Both the position numbers and the translations under genes were made by a program. This document shows positions 11,215 through 20,900 of a stretch of DNA of 64,000 bases, one piece after another (position 1 is the first letter of the stretch; each line of letters starts with the position of its first letter). The notes beneath the pieces are model-generated. The model searched no databases, was not told the origin of the DNA, and was given only the letters and a program-made list of their open reading frames with translations. This stretch comes from Antedon mediterranea (lineage: Eukaryota; Echinodermata; Crinoidea; Comatulida; Antedonidae). The DNA lies in NCBI RefSeq assembly GCF_964355755.1, contig NC_092672.1:13636501-13700500 (forward strand), given 5' to 3'.

Positions 11215-12500
11215 CGCGTCCGGGTATGTCTAACTTGCTGTTGCTTCCGTCAAAAAGGTCCTGATAATAGTCAGCAAAAACCCCAGCGATTTCCTCGCTA
11301 TCAGTGACGACATCGCCTTTACTGTTACGCACTGACAAGACCAGTTTCTTCTGTCCTCTCTGTTTTTCTTGGCCAAAAAAGAACTTGGAGCTCTTTTCCC
11401 CTTCCTCTAAAAACCGGACTCTTGCCCTAATTCGGGCCCTTCTCTTTCTATCTGGGCTAGCTTGTTTAAGTTAACCTTTATTGCTGTCATTGAATCCAAA
11501 ACTGCTGTCTCTTTAGACTGGTTGAGCTGGCATTTTAGATGCTCATACTCTTTCTCTAATTTTCTCCTTTCATTTTTCTTTGAAGTACTGATCCTCACCG
11601 AGTGGGAGATAATAACCTCTTTAGACATCCTCTTTACATCATCCCACCCACCATTCAAGAATTGACGAAAACCCCTGCTTTAACGACTGCCACAACTTAT
11701 ATCTATGAGAGAAGTCTTCAGTAAACACAGGATCATTCAGAACAGAAATGTTGCATTTCCATACGCCTTTACCTTTTCTTATGCAGGATGACACCTCCGC
11801 TTTCATTACTGTCCATTCATGATCAGAGGACGCACATACAGAGTACTCAAAATGCTTAACACAGATTGAAGGGGATGCATAAAACCTATCAAGTCTACAG
11901 GCAACACCCTTTGCGCTTGAGCTCCAGGATGTGCTAACGGTATTAGGATGTAACAAGCGGAACTGGTCGACCAGGCAATAATCCTGACAAAAATCACGTA
12001 ATTCGACCGAGCCCCGGGTTTCCCCCCACTTTGTCTGTACCTCCATCCATGATGCAATTAAAGTCCCCACCTAGAACACAAGGCACGGCTGGGGAAAGCC
12101 ACTCCGGCAGTGCAGCGAAGTACGCCTTTCTAATTGCCGGGTCATTTGGAGCATACACACAACAGAGCTGCACCAACTTCTCTCCGAACTTCACCAATCC
12201 TGAGATCACGGTACCATCCACATCCCTGCGAACTTTCGAAAGGGATAGCCCTGAACGAAGTAATATCCCGACTCCCCCACTTCGATTGGAGCTTCCACCC
12301 CAACAGACACATTCACCCCGTTCAAGAGACCACTGGTCGCTATCCATACCACAATGAACTTCCTGTAAAAAAAATCACATCATATTTCTTTTGCCTACAC
12401 GAATTAAAAATAAAAGTCCTCTTTGCAGGGTCTCTTAATCCATTTACATTTAAAGAACAGAATAAAACCATTGCTAAAATTAAGCTAAAAACTCTCATTA

Positions 12501-13820
12501 CTATTGCAACGATAGACGAACCATGCCGTTCACTGACGTTCTCAATACATACCCAGTATGCATTTCGACCAGGTGCGGGATTACTTCAGAAGGCCTCGAC
12601 ATCCGCCTTCTACACGCTCTAACCGGGCAGTCAACCATTACATTACTTTTGCCATGCTTCTTCGCCATGTGGTCTACATATGTCGCCCAAGCCGTAAAGG
12701 ACCCCTTGGTGCAACCCTTCGGGCAGCTTAATATAAACCCTCTTTCCTTGGCAAATTTTGAACTGTCAAGTTTAACTTGGGCCCTATCACGTCTGATCGT
12801 TTCTTTATCCGCGGATGCCATTGGCACCTCTTCCTCAGAACTAGCTTCTTCCTGAATTACCAGCCTTTGATCTTCTGGAAGGTCACCCATATCGCAATCA
12901 GCCCAGCTGCCAGAACATGTTGGTGTCACCACATCACCAATAGCAGACACATTACTAGCTTGTGATACCCGTTCATCAACATTTGACACAGAGCTAGTCA
13001 GTGTGCCCCTGTCATCTTGTGTAGACAAGTAACTGTCGTCTAACTCACCAGAAACGTCCACACTAATTTTGCTTTCTTCCTCTTCAACCGCATCCACTTC
13101 CAAACCTTCTGTCTGAGATTCCTGCTCACCTATCTCCGTATTCTCGTTCTCACTTCCATCCTCTACTCTATTTTCCCCTTTGGCCTTTGAACTGAACGAC
13201 ACGGGGCAGTTCCTGTAAACATGACCAGACACACCACAGATCGAACATTTAATCTCATTCTGACAATCCAGTGCCACATGCCCTAATTCCAGACATTTAT
13301 TACACTTCTTTTGCGAGCAGTCCCGGACAAAGTGACCTTCTACGCCGCATCGGAGGCACGTTTTAGGCTGCCCCCAATAAGAAACCCAACAGTTTCTAGA
13401 ACCCACTCTGATTTGCGACGGTATGTTCGTTTTAAGAGCCATCATAAACTGCCTGTTACCATTATAAATGGTAGGAAACTCACGATACGTCAATCTACGG
13501 GAAGCCAAAACTTCACCATATCGGGAAAGCACACATTTCACCACCTCATCCTGGACCTCATGCTCGACGTACAGCACCTTAACAATCACTCTGTTGTCAT
13601 AAATGTTGACAACCATGTTCGTACTAACACTGCTCAACTCACCGGCAGCACGTCGGCATATTGCAGAGGTCTTGAAAGACACGTCGTACGATCGACTGCT
13701 TAACCGCTGAACAGCTTCCACTTCTTCTACCCGAACACCAGATTTCTTGATATCCGCAAACACAGACTTCACATCCACCTCCTCTTCGTATCTCAGGTTG
13801 AGAGACGAACATCTCCGCAT
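12501..13820 (-). CDS. Tx1-like LINE ORF1 protein, nucleic-acid binding (copy A)
   Basis: A 439-residue open frame without stops, so ORF1 is intact although ORF2 is not. Residues 10-140 look like an RRM-type fold region with alternating hydrophobic strands. Three CCHC zinc knuckles follow at 155-168, 173-186 and 192-205. Next is an acidic, Ser-rich linker (about 210-345). The C-terminal part (about 360-425) has two Cys/His clusters (CPKGC...H...H and CPVRAC...H...H) resembling C2H2 fingers. Such proteins coat LINE RNA and act as chaperones during target-primed reverse transcription. The start Met was chosen because it opens the longest frame and lies just upstream of the conserved region. The protein is probably not mobilising its own element, given the ORF2 damage. 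Confidence 0.85.
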   Translation of the reverse strand: MRRCSSLNLRYEEEVDVKSVFADIKKSGVRVEEVEAVQRLSSRSYDVSFKTSAICRRAAGELSSVSTNMVVNIYDNRVIVKVLYVEHEVQDEVVKCVLSRYGEVLASRRLTYREFPTIYNGNRQFMMALKTNIPSQIRVGSRNCWVSYWGQPKTCLRCGVEGHFVRDCSQKKCNKCLELGHVALDCQNEIKCSICGVSGHVYRNCPVSFSSKAKGENRVEDGSENENTEIGEQESQTEGLEVDAVEEEESKISVDVSGELDDSYLSTQDDRGTLTSSVSNVDERVSQASNVSAIGDVVTPTCSGSWADCDMGDLPEDQRLVIQEEASSEEEVPMASADKETIRRDRAQVKLDSSKFAKERGFILSCPKGCTKGSFTAWATYVDHMAKKHGKSNVMVDCPVRACRRRMSRPSEVIPHLVEMHTGYVLRTSVNGMVRLSLQ

Positions 13821-14097
13821 TTTGAGACGCCAAGTACTTCAATTAGATACAGGTATAACCTTCTATCTTACCACCACACAAGAACAGATACTCCTTTTTG
13901 ATTTAGAGCGAATGCAGACAAGGATAAACTAACTCAGAACATAACCACTAAGCGTTCAACCCCAGGCAGGCTGCCCACGGCAGACTGCCCACGGCAGACC
14001 GGAATACGTGAGGGTACGATCCTCCCTGCCTCTAAAAACTAAACACTGAACAAAAACGAGATGCGAGAAAACAGACACCGCAGTAAGTCGAATTAAT
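13821..14097 (-). other. Junction region: 3' end of copy B and 5' end of copy A
   Basis: On the minus strand the ORF2 stop of copy B is followed within about 280 bp by ORF1 of copy A. The region includes a doubled CTGCCCACGGCAGAC motif at about 13969-13997. No poly(A) or target duplication separates the two copies, so the exact border cannot be placed. Confidence 0.5.
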
Positions 14098-14983
14098 TTA
14101 CAACTTAAAAACCAAATTTTCGCCCACCACGCATGCGAGAACACCTTGAGTACACCAAACATTTTGAAAAATTGATAACTGACACTTGAGTCGTGTAAAC
14201 TCGAGATTAATACGATTTTTTAGAGCTTTCTTGACTATGAGAATAAGACCTTCTCCCGAAACAAATTCATTGTGGAACAAGGCCTGACATCTAGCCTTCC
14301 AAATAACAAACTTAATCTCAGAAATAAAAAACACAGCCAATTCAAAAAGAAGCTGCTCGGACGCATTAAAAGAAAAAAATATCAAGTGGTTCTCAGACAC
14401 TGAGACATCCAACCCGTGGAAGCGACTAAGCACTTCCATCCCCCACTGCCAAACTAAAGCGAGATGCGAGCAGTCCATAAGACAGTGACGGATTGATTCC
14501 GTACCACCACACCAAGGACAGTCAAAACGCTTGACCGACATTCTGCGATGTTTCAAAACTTCTCCTACCGGGAGACAATTATGCACCGCTTTCCATCCTA
14601 CTTCTCTACTACAGTTAAGGATTCTACTACCCCATAGAGCCTTAAAAGCCAAATCCCAATCCTGGACCGGACGTGAACGCACACACGAAGCCACATGACT
14701 GATCCCCTCTAATCTAGCATTAAAAACCTCTTTACTCGATACCTGATGCCAAGCAACTTGTTTCTTGCATAGGAGCCAATAATCTTGACACAATTTCCCC
14801 AGATAGACATATACCATCGGAGGTTCCATATCATGGGGACGGTTGTTATCCCACACCAAAATCCCAAGTCGATGAAGAACTCGACCTAACCATAAGGCAC
14901 CAAAGAAAGACCATTCAACCCCTTTGCACACCTGTGACATGGAAGAAATTACAATACTTTCACATTTCGCCACCGGATCTAAC
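14098..14983 (-). pseudogene. Tx1-like LINE ORF2 C-terminal part, copy B (5'-truncated)
   Basis: An open frame of 291 codons. Its first about 115 residues are nearly identical to the C-terminal part of copy A (shared segments such as LGRVLHRLGILVWDNN). It then continues through the natural C-terminus, including a CPWCGG...H...C zinc motif and the stop at 14098. It therefore shows what copy A lacks at its 3' end. At 14983 the LINE sequence stops in GGATCTAAC and U2-array spacer begins, with AAC shared at the join. The copy was 5'-truncated on insertion or cut by rearrangement. Confidence 0.85.
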
Positions 14984-15051
14984 GTTAACGTTATAGAACA
15001 CTTACGCTACGTTGTCAATTTACATAACAATACAGAGTGACGTAAGTAGCG
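14983..15051. repeat. Isolated fragment of U2-array spacer (left limit of array)
   Basis: Matches the spacer of the U2 units, from GTTAACGTTATAGAACAC through ACATAACAATACAGAGTG to GACGTAAGTAGCG, without visible differences. It is cut on the left by the Tx1-like LINE and on the right by a CR1/Rex1-like LINE fragment, after which the spacer resumes at 16374. Confidence 0.92.
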
Positions 15052-16228
15052 GAGAGAAGTTGGTGCAGTGTGTAGTTCCTAATCTTTGGAAAGAATCGAT
15101 TATAAAACCTATTCCTAAACAGACTGTCATAAAACAACTGAATGATCTGCGGCCTATTGCGCTGACATCTCTTGTTATGAAACTCGATCCACTGCACTGC
15201 ACTGCACTGGAAGAGGTGTTGAGGATGCCAAGCTTTTTTTATTAAACACATTGTACAAGCACCTTGAACTGCCTCGATCTCACGCCAGAATGTTATTCGC
15301 CGACTTCTCTTCTGCCTTCAATACCATGCACCCTTATATTTTAGCAAACAAATTAATTTCGAATTTTGGTTTTCAACGTGATTTTGTATTATGGATTATA
15401 AGTTTTCTTACGAACAGATGTCAGAGGGTCTTAGTTAACCAAAGACAATCGAATGTACGTATGACAAGTATTGGATCCCCCCAGGGTTGCGTCCTCTCTC
15501 CTCTCCTGTATATTATATACACGGATGACTGTCGCAGCAAACAGGACAATAGTCATCTTGTTAAATTTGCTGACGACACTGTCTTGCTGTCTCTCCTTCA
15601 AAATTCACAGGACGGCCATGGTTCCGCTTTAGATGATTTTATCCAATTTTGTGGAAACTCCTACTTGGAACTCAATGTGACCAAAACCAAGGAGATGATT
15701 GTAGATTTTAGGAAGGAGAAAAGACGCAACCCTTGGGTATCCATTATAAATGACGAACCAGTCGATATTGTCCATTCCTTTAAATACCTAGGTACTATAT
15801 TTGAGGACAATCTCGGCTGGGAATTAAACACAGAGGCAATAGTAAAGAAAAGACACCAGAGACTTTATCTGTTAAGGAAGCTGAACCATTTTAATGTCGA
15901 TAAAGTAATTCTTAGCGTTTTTTATAATTCCTTTATTGAGAACGTTTTAACTTTTTCCTTTATATGCTGGTTTTTTAGTCTTAGGGTCAAAGAAAAAAAC
16001 TCACTATAAAGAATTGTTAACTTAAGCTACGAAGTTGACAACCTATTAATTTAGAACTTATCTTCTTTTTGTGACATGCAAACTCTTGAAAAAAGTAGAG
16101 CTATTCTAAAAAATATTAACCATGCCTTGTTCAGTGATTTCGAGCTCATGCCTCATGGGCGTCGCTTTCGATGCCCGGCATGTAGAACAAACCGGAAAAG
16201 GAATTCGTTTTTGCTATTCGACTCTTAA
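15052..16228 (+). pseudogene. LINE reverse transcriptase fragment (CR1/Rex1-like)
   Basis: The beginning (15080-15190) encodes NLWKES.IKPIPK and LNDLRPIALTSLVMK, the RT fingers region. A deletion and a frameshift follow near 15190-15250, and the frame 15251-16009 then carries ARMLFADFSSAFNTM (palm motif A), GSPQGCVLSPLLYIIYTDD (motif B), VKFADDTVLL (catalytic FADD, motif C) and LELNVTKTKEMIVDFRK. Another frame break lies near 16000. The C-terminal piece (SDFELMPHGRRFRCPACRT, about 16135-16195) ends at TAA 16226-16228, typical of CR1/Rex1-type ORF2 C-termini. The catalytic residues remain but the frame is broken at least twice and the endonuclease is absent. Confidence 0.88.
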
Positions 16229-16373
16229 ATTCTTGAACCTTGACTTTTTTGTTTTTTTTGTTCTGTGTATTGTGATATTTTGTATATTTTGTAAGATCAT
16301 TTTAATCCAGACCTTTTTATTTGAATTGCCCCGTGTGGGATGATTAAAGAATTTTGAATTGAATTGAATTGAA
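15052..16373 (+). mobile_element. CR1/Rex1-like LINE fragment inserted in U2 spacer
   Basis: A 5'-truncated, internally deleted element on the plus strand ending in a (TTGAA)n tail (about 16353-16373). The spacer reads AGTAGCG to the left and TAAGGTTT to the right, contiguous in intact units, so no target-site duplication is visible. Just beyond the insertion the spacer lacks about 13 bp (GTCGGACCGTAAA) that other units have. Confidence 0.85.
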
Positions 16374-16650
16374 TAAGGTTTATCGAAACAAAGACGAAAC
16401 AGTAAAATATACGTTTCATGGCTATAAATTACGTCATTAACAAAATTTGAAAATACGCCCATTCGTTTCTCTGTGCATTTTAACAATTAAACAATCAACT
16501 GAAATTACAGTAACATATTATTCAGAAAAAATACATAATTATTTCTCTATTGAAAAAGTATGACGTAACAACATGTAACCTGTTACGTAAATACAGAAGA
16601 CCTACAATAAACAGTGTAACAGATTCTATTTTTTAATAATTATCTTGATA
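16374..16650 (-). repeat. U2 repeat unit, spacer 3' of interrupted U2 copy
   Basis: U2 spacer resumes at TAAGGTTTATCGA after the LINE fragment and runs to the 3' end of the split U2 gene. The 3'-box-like TCTATTTTTT block is present near 16625-16634. Confidence 0.9.
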
Positions 16651-16803
16651 GGTTGGGCCAATCCTGGACGTACTGCAATACCAGGTCAACCCGTGGCCAG
16701 GATGGAGCAAGCTCCTATTCCATGGCCTAAATTAAAAAATCAGTTTAATATAGAAGCTACTCGATGAGCAGCGTTTCAGATATTAAGCTGAAAAGAACAG
16801 ATA
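16651..16803 (-). pseudogene. U2 snRNA gene, 3' part (positions 37-189), split by LINE
   Basis: The 3' 153 nt of a U2 gene: branch-point-interaction end TAT, stem-loop II region, Sm site, stem-loops III and IV. It carries G171 (subtype A) and the Sm-site change G106T also seen in copies 8 and 18. It is separated from its first 36 nt by the LINE at 16804-22772, so it cannot be transcribed as a normal U2. Confidence 0.95.
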
Positions 16804-17106
16804 TCAATCAATCAATTTATTTGGAAATTGCACCTTTACATCGGTGGCACACACAGGAAGTGGTGCATCCATATTGAACACAATTAACATAAAATGACGG
16901 ATACGGATACTTAAGCTGATTTGAATTAAAATTAGTACTATATACTGTGGCAATATTTGTCTGACATGATCGAGTTGATACATTTTAGTTAAATATATTT
17001 ATATATATATACATAAAGAGGAAGTAGTAACAAAAATATTTGTTGATGACGATATTAAAATTATCATGATAGTTAATATTGAAATGGTTTCATATACAGT
17101 ATAGTA
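16804..17106 (-). repeat. Terminal LINE 3' segment, outer copy
   Basis: Nearly identical to 17203-17512, differing by few substitutions and short indels (for example an extra ATCG near 16970). It begins with (TCAA)n on the plus strand. Confidence 0.9.
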
Positions 17107-17202
17107 TATAATACTATATTATCTATACCATTCCGGTAGGTCGAGTCGACCTTCAATCAAATACTGTACATCGTTCATGTTGTAATTAAAGACGGGGTAT
17201 AT
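17107..17202. other. ~95-bp unrelated filler between the two LINE 3' copies
   Basis: This segment (TACCATTCCGG, GTCGAGTCGACC, AAAGACGGGG) matches neither LINE 3' copy nor U2 spacer. It could be 3'-transduced flank from a source locus or remnant target sequence. Confidence 0.6.
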
Positions 17203-17512
17203 CAATCAATCAATCAATCAATTTATTTGGAAATTGCACCTTTACATCGGTGGCACACACAGGAAGTGGTGCATCCATATTGAACACAATTAACATAAAA
17301 TGACGGATACGGATACTTAAGCTAATTTGAATTAAAATTAGTACTCTATATTGTAGCAATATTTGTCTGACATGAGTTGATACATTTTAGTTAAATATAT
17401 TTATATTATATAGGCCTACATAAAGAGGAAGTAGTAACAAAAATATTTGTTGATGAGGATATTAAAATTATCATGATAGTTAATATTGAAATGGTTTCAT
17501 ATACAGTATAGT
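17203..17512 (-). repeat. Terminal LINE 3' segment, inner copy
   Basis: Inner copy of the LINE 3' end, with its own (ATCA)n run at 17201-17220. It is contiguous with the rest of the 3' UTR and ORF2, so this is the natural 3' end of the full element. Confidence 0.9.
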
Positions 17513-17584
17513 AATAACAATTATACATAGTGATACAAAATAATATATAAAAAATACATTCACATAAAATCATAAGTTAATACG

Positions 17585-17617
<33 letters not shown>
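17585..17617 (-). repeat. Homopolymer: 33 A on plus strand (poly-T in the LINE 3' UTR)
   Basis: An uninterrupted A-run inside the LINE 3' UTR, with the wrong strand to be its poly(A) tail. Around it (about 17500-17720 and 17720-17900) the UTR contains an imperfect internal duplication sharing ACATTAGTAGTACCAGACT and ACTATACTTAACTAAAAAA. Confidence 0.8.
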
Positions 17618-17622
<5 letters not shown>

Positions 17623-17912
17623 ACTATACTACTATACTTAACTAAAAAAGCCAAAAGAAAACGTTGGTAAGTAAATATATTTAATGTAAGGTATAGCCTG
17701 TTAATCATTACTGTATTTATAGTTCTACATTAGTAGTACCAGACTACTACAGTTTAGTGATAACAATAATTATTAATACATGATACAAAATAATATATAT
17801 ATAAATACATTCACATTCACAAAAAAAACTTAAGTATACTATACTTAACTAAAAAAATTCTTTATTTCGTTACTCTATTTACAGTTATACATTAGTAGTA
17901 CCAGACTGGTAT

Positions 17913-20900
17913 TTAAATCTTTAACATTTTGGTACGTGAAGCCCATGCTTGTTTTATATAGCTTTTGCAAAACATGTCAAATATTTCATTTACTTTATTA
18001 ACAATTACTGGTTGCGTCCCAGTAGGAAGGCTAGTGTCACTTCCTAGGGTTAGTTTTAGTTTTAATACTGGGTTACCTAGTAGAAAGTACAACCAGAATG
18101 TATATAGATTACTATTATATAGGTTATGCTCAAGTTTACAATATTCCGTTGAGCGTAGATCATCAAAATATTTGCATTTGAACATAAAATGTATAATGTC
18201 TTCTTTATCATTTTTACATATAGGACATGTACCATCATTATCTTCTTCCCATATAGATTTCTTAAGGTTAAGTGCAAGTGTATTTGATCTTGCCTTAAAT
18301 TTAAGACTTGCCCCTAAGAAATCTAATTTATCTAAAAGATACGGTTCTATATATGGTGTGGATTTAAGTGTGACATAATTCATCAATGAAGTTTTCTTTC
18401 TGGCTTGGTCAAAAATTTGGATACCATCAATACTTTTAATTATACTTTTTGAAATGATTACCCATTGATTGTTAGTATCTGTCGTTAATTTAAACCTGTG
18501 GCTCATTCCACACAAGTCTAGAGTATTTTGCATATGGTTGTACCATTTCCATTTGAATGTAGACGTATGACCAATGAATAGCATTGCACTAAAAGCCAAT
18601 TTGGGCCATCGACTCATATCCATCTTTACTAAACGATTTAAGAAATCAATTCGTTGCATGTCTTGAATAGTTGAAATAGACTTCCAACCTAGATCACCGT
18701 ACAAAGCTTCCTTACAAGTTGTACGTGGTGATTTGAGTATTGCCTTTGCCATTTGGGTTTGTAATTTTTCAAGATTTTGAATATCACTTATACCACCACA
18801 GACATATGTAGAGCACGCATAGTTAATTGAAGGAAGACCCAGAGTCTTCCACAACAAATCTCCATAAAACACTCTGTTATAATCATCTTGATCATTAATA
18901 ATTGACTTTATATACGCTATAATTCTATATCCCTTCTTAATAACCTCTTCAATATGACAGTGATCGGAAAGAGATCTTGTAATATGGGATCCTAAATATT
19001 TGTAACTATTAACTTCTGAAATATAATGATCACTTAATGGCCATAATCTCTGTTTGTCTGTTCTTTTTCCAGTAATTAAAACATTGGATTTCTCATAGTT
19101 GAATTCTAATTTGTAGTCATTACTAAATTTTGTAGCTAGATCAAGCATTTCTTGTAACTCCCTTTCATCGTTAGCTAGCAGAACAACATCATCTGCCCAG
19201 AATAGACCACTTAATTGAACATTACATATTTCTATGCCCATTTTGTTTTCCCTTAGAAGTTTGGCAAATTCATTTATGTATATACAAAATAAAATAGGTG
19301 ATAATGCACAACCTTGTTTAACACCTTCTTCAATTTCGAAATATTCTGTTTCGATTTCTCCAAATTTTACTTTACAGTGAACATTATTATATATATTAAA
19401 TAATATTTTCCATACATTTCCTTTAATACCAATATCCCATGCTGTGGTTAACAATTTGTCTCTCCATACAGTATCGAAGGCCTTTCGAAAATCAAGAAAA
19501 GCCATATATGTATTTTTACCCTCTGCCTGTCTGGTTGAGGCTATACATTTAAGTGTGAAAATATGATCATCACAGCGATGGTCTTTTCTGAATCCACCTT
19601 GGATTTCAGACAATATGTTGTTGCTTTCAAGAAACTTTGAGATATTATTAGATATAATACGCGTGAATACCTTGGACACACATGAGTTGAGAGTTATACC
19701 TCTATAATTGTTTAAGTCATTTTTTGGACCTTTCTTGTGAACCGGGATTATTATACCTTTGTTCCATTCATCGGGGATAGTTTGAAGTTCTAACAGGCGA
19801 TTAAATAGTTGAGAGAGAGATTGGATAAGTTTATCTCCTCCAAATTTGAGAAGTTCATTAGGAATGGTATCAATGCCAGGTGCTTTGTGGTTTTTACATT
19901 GGCCTAAAGCCCATTTAATATCTAACATAGAGATATATATATTGCAAAGCTGAGGGGAATTTTGAGTTCCGATATTACATTCATCACTTTTATTTCTTAG
20001 ATTGTTTATTTCTTCTTTTGTTTGTTTAATTGAATAATCGTGAGTACCTAAGTTACTTTGTCCTAATGTCTTCCAATATTGACATATTGTCTCTTTTATT
20101 TTACATTTATCTGTTGTTGTCTTATCAGAGTTAGGCAGTTTAATTGAAGTAGTTTCAACTTTTTTGCGGTTAGAACCTCGTAAGTTTGTCCAAAAATTCT
20201 TACTGCTTACTCCACCGTTTTCTGAGATTTGTGCGCTTTTATCAATGCGAACTTGCATTATTTTCTTGTTGATTGCGTGTTTGACAGCTTTCCTTTTATG
20301 TTGGTAATTTTGCCATAGCTCGTTGCCATGTACTGTGTTTTTATTACTCTTCACCCAATGTCGGTGTTCTTTACTGGCAGTTTTTCTATCTTTGATCAAA
20401 TGATCAATGTTTGAGTCCCACCATCGTTTGTGTTTACATTTATTATTTTTGAATCCTATTGTTTTATTTGCTGCTTGTAGTAATTTTGATCGCCATGAGG
20501 ACCATAGCATATTTGGGCAGTCAAATTCATTGGCGTTCCATTCTTCCAAAGTATCTTTTAATTCTTTTTGGTAATTGGACCAGTCTTGATGTGGTAAAAT
20601 ATTCCAAATATTTGTGGAGTTTTTATTCTTTTTCTTTTTATTTAATTGACCAAAGCTTTGTTTAAAATTTGTTATTAATGTATTGTGATCACTGCCTAAA
20701 TGAAAGCGGTGGTCTTCATCCACAATAAATGTTTCTACATATTCTATTAGGTCGTCTGAGGTTAACATATAATCAATGGTTGAGGATTGATTATTCCTCA
20801 TCCATGTTGTCTTTCCGTGGCATAGTTTTGTACAGTTGAGAACTGTAAGTGCCGAATTTTCACAAAAATTAAGAAAACGTTTGCCATTCGTATTAAGAAC

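Larger units (their letters stand above)
9050..12471 (-). pseudogene. Tx1-like LINE ORF2, copy A, broken
   Basis: The first Met is at 12471, 30 bp after the ORF1 stop. The endonuclease start (SLNVNGLRDPAKR) is followed by a frameshift in a run of T near 12370. The next frame carries QEVHCGMDSDQW, then GGDFNCIMD at the DFN motif, and shifts again near 12050 into the frame holding CRLDRFYAS and SSDHEW. Later come a helical linker (about 11660-11400) and an RT N-terminal part at 10193-9723 (KDKSPGSDGLPVEFY, NRRPITLLNVYYKILAK). The sequence then jumps to a post-palm segment (KVCGVEFG, about 9715). The RT palm with the catalytic aspartates (FDR and YADD motifs) is missing, so this copy cannot encode an active enzyme. 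A DNA element also splits the frame at 10253-11214. Confidence 0.8.
9050..13960 (-). mobile_element. Tx1/L1-like LINE, copy A (damaged, nearly complete)
   Basis: On the minus strand the order is ORF1 (13820-12501) and ORF2 (from 12471). ORF2 is frameshifted, internally deleted and interrupted by a DNA element. The three zinc knuckles plus C-terminal zinc-finger-like segment in ORF1, and the long L1-like ORF2 with its RT and C-terminal zinc motif, suggest the Tx1 clade. The low-coordinate end is cut at about 9050: beyond this point the sequence no longer matches copy B, which continues to the true ORF2 stop. The 5' limit near 13960 is an estimate. No target duplication or poly(A) tail is seen. 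Confidence 0.75.

Noticed and set aside
12031-12965. Plus-strand frames of 60-162 residues over the Tx1-like LINE
   Set aside because: They are antisense to ORF1 and ORF2, which carry recognisable zinc knuckles and endonuclease motifs on the minus strand.
17965-18378. 137-residue open frame on the plus strand
   Set aside because: It lies antisense to the intact ORF2 and shows no motif; the coding signal is clearly on the minus strand.
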